Source of the DNA: Streptomyces griseocarneus
Lineage (GTDB): Bacteria; Actinomycetota; Actinomycetes; Streptomycetales; Streptomycetaceae
DNA length: 64,000 nt
Direction of reading: 5' to 3'
Assembly (NCBI GenBank): GCA_003674045.1
Contig: PENC01000010.1
Location: 1-64,000, forward strand
Part shown: positions 60,200-64,000 of the stretch, piece after piece
How the letters are laid out: each line of letters opens with the position of its first letter
How positions within the stretch are numbered: the first letter of the stretch is position 1
Notes under the pieces: model-generated
What the model was told of the DNA's origin: nothing
Seen by the model: only the letters and a program-made list of their open reading frames with translations
Database searches by the model: none
Made by a program: the position numbers and the translations under genes

Positions 60200-61264
60200 A
60201 TGGGGATCACTGGCGGGCAGCGCGGCCGACTGGGGCGGTTCGCGTACATCGGGTCCTTCACGGAGGCGGGCGGCGCGGGCCTGACGGTTGCCGAGGTGGA
60301 TCCCCGCACAGGTGGCCTGACGGCCGTGCACTCCACCGACGCCGTGGTGAACCCGTCGTTCCTCGCCCTCTCACCCGGCGCCGACGTGCTCTATGCGGTG
60401 AGCGAGACCGACGAGGGCGCCGCGGCGGCCTTCTCCCTGGCGGATCCCGCCAGACCCGCACTGCTCGGGGAGCCCGTTCCCGTACGGGGCGAGGGGCCCA
60501 CCCACCTCGTATGCGTCGGAGCGCACCTGTTCACCGCCAACTACGGCTCCGGGAGCGTCAGCGCGCTCCCCGTCCGTACGGGCGGCGGTCTCGGCGCCCC
60601 GAGCGCCGTTCTGCCGCACCGCGGTTCCGGACCCGTGGCCGAGCGGCAACAGGGCCCGCACGCGCACGCCGTCGTGCCCGACCCTGCCCAGCGCCGGCTG
60701 CTCGCCGTCGACCTGGGCACGGATTCCGTCCGGATCTACGCGCTCGACACAGTGACCGGTCTGCCGCGCCCCCACGGCGAGACGCGGCTGCGGCCCGGGA
60801 CCGGCCCGAGGCACCTCGCCTTCCATCCGCGCGGTGACCGGGCGTACGTCCTCAACGAGCTGGACTCGACCGTCGTCGTCTGCGACTGGGACGCGGGGGA
60901 GGGGGTGCTCACCCCGGGCAAGGAGACGCGCGTCGCCGTCCCGGGCACCCCGGCCGTCAACTATCCGTCGGAGCCCGTGGTCTCCGCGGACGGACGGTTC
61001 CTGTGGGTCGCCAACCGCGGGCACGACAGCATCACCACGCTCGCGCTCGACGCGTCCGGTGGCATCCTCGGTACCCAGGGCTCCACCCCGTGCGGAGGCC
61101 ACTGGCCCCGCGACCTGACCCTGCACCCCGACGGCCGGCACCTCTACGCGGCCAACGAGCGCTCCGGCGACGTCACCTGGTTCACCGTCGACCCCGGCAC
61201 CGGCATACCGAGCCCCTCGGGAGCGCTCGCCGCACCCGCGGCCTCCTGCGTGATCTTCGCCTGA
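60200..61264 (+). CDS. Lactonase family (YbhE-like) seven-bladed propeller protein
   Basis: 354 aa from ATG 60200 with GGGGAGG upstream. Typical Pgl-type repeats: FAYIGSFTEAGGAGLTVAEV, NPSFLALSPGADVLYAVSE, PHAHAVVPDPAQRRLLAVDLGTDSVRIY, GPRHLAFHPRGDRAYVLNEL and GGHWPRDLTLHPDGRHLYAANERSGDV. Members include 6-phosphogluconolactonase, but many homologues have other or unknown lactone substrates. No pentose-phosphate gene is adjacent, so the precise activity is open. Confidence 0.86.
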   Translation: MGITGGQRGRLGRFAYIGSFTEAGGAGLTVAEVDPRTGGLTAVHSTDAVVNPSFLALSPGADVLYAVSETDEGAAAAFSLADPARPALLGEPVPVRGEGPTHLVCVGAHLFTANYGSGSVSALPVRTGGGLGAPSAVLPHRGSGPVAERQQGPHAHAVVPDPAQRRLLAVDLGTDSVRIYALDTVTGLPRPHGETRLRPGTGPRHLAFHPRGDRAYVLNELDSTVVVCDWDAGEGVLTPGKETRVAVPGTPAVNYPSEPVVSADGRFLWVANRGHDSITTLALDASGGILGTQGSTPCGGHWPRDLTLHPDGRHLYAANERSGDVTWFTVDPGTGIPSPSGALAAPAASCVIFA

Positions 61265-61331
61265 GCCCGGCAGTGGCCCAAGCTGCTCGGGACCGGCAGC
61301 GACATCGACGGTCCGCAGCGGCCTCGGTGAA

Positions 61332-61362
61332 AAGGGGCTCCCCGCAGCACGGGGAGCCTCTT
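61332..61362 (+). terminator. Bidirectional terminator
   Basis: GGCTCCCCG (61336-61344) and CGGGGAGCC (61350-61358) pair around CAGCA. The stem extends by four more pairs (one G-U) through AAGG/TCTT flanks. It ends both the lactonase and the convergent CbiX-like gene. Confidence 0.85.
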
Positions 61363-61398
61363 CCGTCACATCCACCTCTCAGGGAGGTGCCGACCGCG

Positions 61399-62340
61399 TC
61401 AGCGGACCGGCGCGCCCTGGAGCGACGGCTGGGTGGTCATGCCCAGCACGGCCGCGTACTTGGCCGCGACGAGCTTGCCGATCGCCGTGTAGGCGCCCAG
61501 CGGCTCGGCCGTCGCGCAGGCGGCCTCGCGTGCGGCCTCGGCCGCGAGCCCCTCGGCCACCTCAGGACCGACGAGGCAGGGTGCGAGCGCCAAATTCCGG
61601 GAGCCGGACGAACGCAGCTGCTCCGCGGCCCGCGCGATCGCGCCCTCCTCGTCCAGCGCCGCCGAGAGCACCGGCACGGCGAGCCGGGCCGACAGCAGCA
61701 TCCCGGTGATCCCGGCTGCCTGCACGGCCTCCTCGCCGCCGACCGTCGCCAGGATGATTCCGTCCGCTGCCGTTGCGACTGTGAACAGTCGGGCGCGGTC
61801 CGCTCGGGCCAGACCGGCCTCCGAGAGACGCACGTGCAGGGCCTCGGCGAGGAGGGGGTGCGGGCCGAGCGTGTCAGTCAGCTCGGTGACGGAACCGCTG
61901 TTCATCACCGCCTGGCGTATACGGCGCAGCTGGGCGCTGTCGGGGCCCGCCAGGAGCGGCACCACCACGGCCGTGGGCCAGCGCTCCCAGGGGTCCTCTC
62001 CGCCCGCCTCCTGGCCGTCCCGGGCTTCGCTCGCGCGAGCGGAGCGCTGGGCCGACGCGTGGGCCAGGACGGACTCCAGCGACGGGAAGCCCACGTCGCC
62101 GCCGTCGGCGTCCAGGTAGCCGATCCGCGCGTCGAGCCCGGGAAGCTCGGAGCGGGCGATGCTGAGCGTCTCCTCGGCGAGCTGGCGGGTGGCGGTGTCG
62201 GGTGTCCCCGGCACGGCGAGGACCAGCGGCGGGGCACCTGTCGGCGCCGCCGCGGGCTCCGGCCGCCGGTGTCGTCCGGACGGGCGGGGACGCGGCATTC
62301 GTACAGGCAGGCCAGGCGTGGGCCCTGTGGGGGAGCTCAT
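61399..62340 (-). CDS. CbiX/SirB-like chelatase family protein, active-site His lost
   Basis: 313 aa from ATG 62340. Two chelatase-like repeats: LVLAVPGTPDTATRQLAEETL and TAVVVPLLAGPDSAQLRRIR, then DTLGPHPLLAEALHVRLSEA and the second half with RNLALAPCLVGPEVAEGLAAEA. The first HGS motif of CbiX (His ligand) reads PGT, and the GxH of the second motif reads GPD. Family members insert Co or Fe into sirohydrochlorin, but without both His this copy is unlikely to be a normal chelatase. The N-terminal 38 residues are basic and low complexity. Confidence 0.83.
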   Translation of the reverse strand: MSSPTGPTPGLPVRMPRPRPSGRHRRPEPAAAPTGAPPLVLAVPGTPDTATRQLAEETLSIARSELPGLDARIGYLDADGGDVGFPSLESVLAHASAQRSARASEARDGQEAGGEDPWERWPTAVVVPLLAGPDSAQLRRIRQAVMNSGSVTELTDTLGPHPLLAEALHVRLSEAGLARADRARLFTVATAADGIILATVGGEEAVQAAGITGMLLSARLAVPVLSAALDEEGAIARAAEQLRSSGSRNLALAPCLVGPEVAEGLAAEAAREAACATAEPLGAYTAIGKLVAAKYAAVLGMTTQPSLQGAPVR

Positions 62341-62447
62341 GGCGCCGCATGTTAGCCGTTCATCCCACCAGGCTGTTCGGGTGGGGGGCGATCTGGCGTC
62401 GTCTGTCCGGATTTATTCGGCCATATATGCGCTGCACGCAGAACCGT

Positions 62448-63491
62448 TCAGCAAATGATACGCAACATCACCGGGTCGGGTGGCAGTCGCAGAGTATCCG
62501 TCAGCAGGGCTCCTGCCATGCGTAATGCGCCGTCCAGTGGTGTGCCCGCGGCGGTGACGACTTGCCCCTGGGGTAGTTGCAATTGCAACTCTTCGTGCAG
62601 CGGTGCGAGCAGCGGGGCACCCATACGAAAAAGTCCGCCCGTGAGTGCGACTTCACAGGTCGCACCAGTCCCGCCTTGCTCCTCCGTCGGCTCCGGCGGG
62701 CGGATCGATCGACCGGAAACCGATCGATGCGGCGGGCAGACCGCGGCAGCGGCTCCGGCGATGTGCCGGGCCGCTTCCCGGAGGATGCCGGCGGCCACCG
62801 GATCGGCCGGAGCGCACCGTGCGACCTCGGGCGCGAATGAGGCGAGCACCGCGGGCCGGTCCGTACGCGGATAGAGGAGGCCGGGCAGTCCGGGCGGCGG
62901 GCCCAACACGGCCGAGACCCGGGCGAGAAGGGCGTCCGAGCCGCCGGGGCGGCCGTCGAACGCGCGCATCGCCGCCTCGAGCCCCGCGCGGCCGATCCAG
63001 GCGCCGCCGCCGCAGTCGCCCAGCAGATGCCCCCAGCCGTCCGCGCGCCGCCAACCGCCCTCCCGGGTCAGGTCGGTGCCCAGCGCGATCATTCCGGTGC
63101 CCGCGGCCACGACCACACCCGGCCGCTGGCCCAGGGCGCCCGCGTAGGCGGTCACGGCGTCGGAGGCGAGGGCGAGACGGCGTACTCCGAGCTCTTCGCG
63201 CAGGGCGCCCGGCAGCGCCGCATGAAGTTCGGCGCCCAGCGCAACGATGCCCGCCGCGCCCACGCACGCGGCCGCGCAGTGCTCCGCTCCGGCACGGGCG
63301 AGCAATTCCCTCGCGGCGGGCAGGACGCGTTCGAGGAGGCCGCGGGCGTCGACGCCCGCGGCGCCGACCGCGGCAGGGGAGGGGCAGGACCAGGTCAGCG
63401 GCGGGGTCCCGCCATGGAGGGAGGCCAAGGCGACACGGATTCCCGAGCCACCCGAATCGACCCCCAGGACGAGGTCCGCCGCCGGTGTCAT
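62448..63491 (-). CDS. BadF/BadG/BcrA/BcrD ATPase-type N-acetylglucosamine kinase
   Basis: 347 aa from ATG 63491. ASKHA-type sugar kinase: phosphate-1 loop LVLGVDSGGSGIRVALA, connecting motif GVVVAAGTGMIALGTDL, and the adenosine/phosphate-2 region DGWGHLLGDCGGGAWIGRAGL. The ATP-binding Gly-rich CEVALTGGLFRMG lies near the C-terminus. Related to GlcNAc kinase NAGK-like proteins that salvage amino sugars. It ends MLRIIC. The coding sequence contains a 16-base perfect palindrome at 62575-62590 made of rare codons. Confidence 0.87.
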   Translation of the reverse strand: MTPAADLVLGVDSGGSGIRVALASLHGGTPPLTWSCPSPAAVGAAGVDARGLLERVLPAARELLARAGAEHCAAACVGAAGIVALGAELHAALPGALREELGVRRLALASDAVTAYAGALGQRPGVVVAAGTGMIALGTDLTREGGWRRADGWGHLLGDCGGGAWIGRAGLEAAMRAFDGRPGGSDALLARVSAVLGPPPGLPGLLYPRTDRPAVLASFAPEVARCAPADPVAAGILREAARHIAGAAAAVCPPHRSVSGRSIRPPEPTEEQGGTGATCEVALTGGLFRMGAPLLAPLHEELQLQLPQGQVVTAAGTPLDGALRMAGALLTDTLRLPPDPVMLRIIC

Positions 63492-63582
63492 CGGACCGGC
63501 CGTGTCCCGGGTGTGGACGCGACCGGCCGCCGCGTACGCGCGTGCGGAGCGGCGGGGCTCGCCGCCCCGGGGCGGTGGCGCA

Positions 63583-64000
63583 TTACGGGAGCTGCCAGTT
63601 CACCGGTGCGGCGCCCTGGCGGGCCAGCAGGTCGTTGGCGCGGCTGAACGGCCGGGAGCCGAAGAAGCCGCGGTCGGCGGACATGGGCGAGGGGTGCGCG
63701 GACTCGACGGACGGGACGCTGCCCAGGAGCGGGCGCAGGTTGCGCGCGTCGCGGCCCCAGAGGATCGCCACCATCGGCCCGCCGCGCGCGACGAGGGCAC
63801 GGATCGCCTGCTCGGTGACCTCTTCCCAGCCCTTGCCCCGGTGCGCGGCGGGCCTGCGCGGGGCGGTGGTCAGGGCCCTGTTGAGGAGCAGAACGCCCTG
63901 CCGGGTCCACGGCGTGAGGTCGCCGTTGGACGGCCGCGGCAGGCCCAGGTCGGTGTGCATCTCGCGGAATATGTTCTCCAGGCTGCCCGGCAGCGGCCGT
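63583..64000 (-). CDS. ung: Uracil-DNA glycosylase (partial, 5' end outside window)
   Basis: C-terminal 138 codons, open to the window edge (reads RPLPGSLENIFREMHTDLG at the boundary). Family motif B HPSPMSADRGFFGSRPFSRANDLL, with the catalytic His, and AILWGRDARNLRPLL are present. GVLLLNRALT is the substrate-binding region. Removes uracil from DNA as the first step of base excision repair. The start codon and motif A (GQDPYH) lie beyond position 64000. Confidence 0.93.
   Translation of the reverse strand, partial: RPLPGSLENIFREMHTDLGLPRPSNGDLTPWTRQGVLLLNRALTTAPRRPAAHRGKGWEEVTEQAIRALVARGGPMVAILWGRDARNLRPLLGSVPSVESAHPSPMSADRGFFGSRPFSRANDLLARQGAAPVNWQLP

Overview
The window is high-GC actinobacterial chromosome. 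Gene content and style point to Streptomyces: frequent GTG starts, ATGA/GTGA operon overlaps, the lysX fusion, EshA-like encapsulins, a DUF6397-type gene, an orphan roadblock protein and a LutABC operon. No rRNA, tRNA, CRISPR array or prophage was seen. Coding density is high and no gene-free stretch exceeds about 300 bases. The only mobile trace is the 5' end of an IS5-type transposase at the left edge.

Layout. 1-1.5 kb: transposase fragment, LacI-type regulator, then a GC-rich intergenic repeat block. 1.5-4.9 kb: translationally coupled operon of a quinone-oxidoreductase-like enzyme and two unequal acyl-CoA dehydrogenases, closed by a strong hairpin. 4.9-5.8 kb: decayed ATP-grasp gene. 6.0-11.1 kb: five-gene nickel/peptide-type ABC importer (nikABCDE-like) behind a Nur-box-like palindrome. 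11.2-15.7 kb: EamA exporter and lysX. 15.9-19.1 kb: small membrane protein and a tandem pair of Family 2B (EshA-like) encapsulin shell proteins with no recognisable cargo gene beside them. 19.2-23.1 kb: secreted phosphodiester glycosidase, PLC-like phosphodiesterase, a Pro-rich membrane protein and a YceI protein. 23.3-27.5 kb: SWIM protein and SNF2 helicase operon. 27.7-35.6 kb: small membrane protein, a secreted phosphoesterase/MFS/beta-propeller operon, a hypothetical, methyltransferase, F420/PPOX-type protein, roadblock protein, DUF6397 protein and tesB. 35.6-39.1 kb: Ski2-like helicase and YdjM-type membrane protein. 39.2-47.3 kb: heterodimeric ABC exporter with one dead ATP site, secreted PNGase A-like amidase, MarR regulator and divergent ABC exporter sharing a palindromic operator. 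47.3-49.8 kb: metabolite symporter and CaiB-type CoA-transferase. 50.0-56.1 kb: lutA-lutB-lutC-lacZ operon. 56.3-64 kb: YjbQ protein, D-Ala-D-Ala carboxypeptidase, Lrp regulator divergent from a FUSC protein across a 24-bp perfect palindrome, lactonase-like propeller, degenerate CbiX-like protein, BadF-type sugar kinase and partial ung.

The most interesting feature is the tandem encapsulin pair. It probably encodes a two-component shell. Both cyclic-nucleotide-binding insertions have lost canonical ligand residues, and an 80-codon stretch is almost identical between the genes at the DNA level. Also notable are the reciprocal degeneration of the two ABC half-transporters at 39-43 kb, the lacZ gene coupled to the lactate-oxidation operon, and several clear operator-like palindromes.
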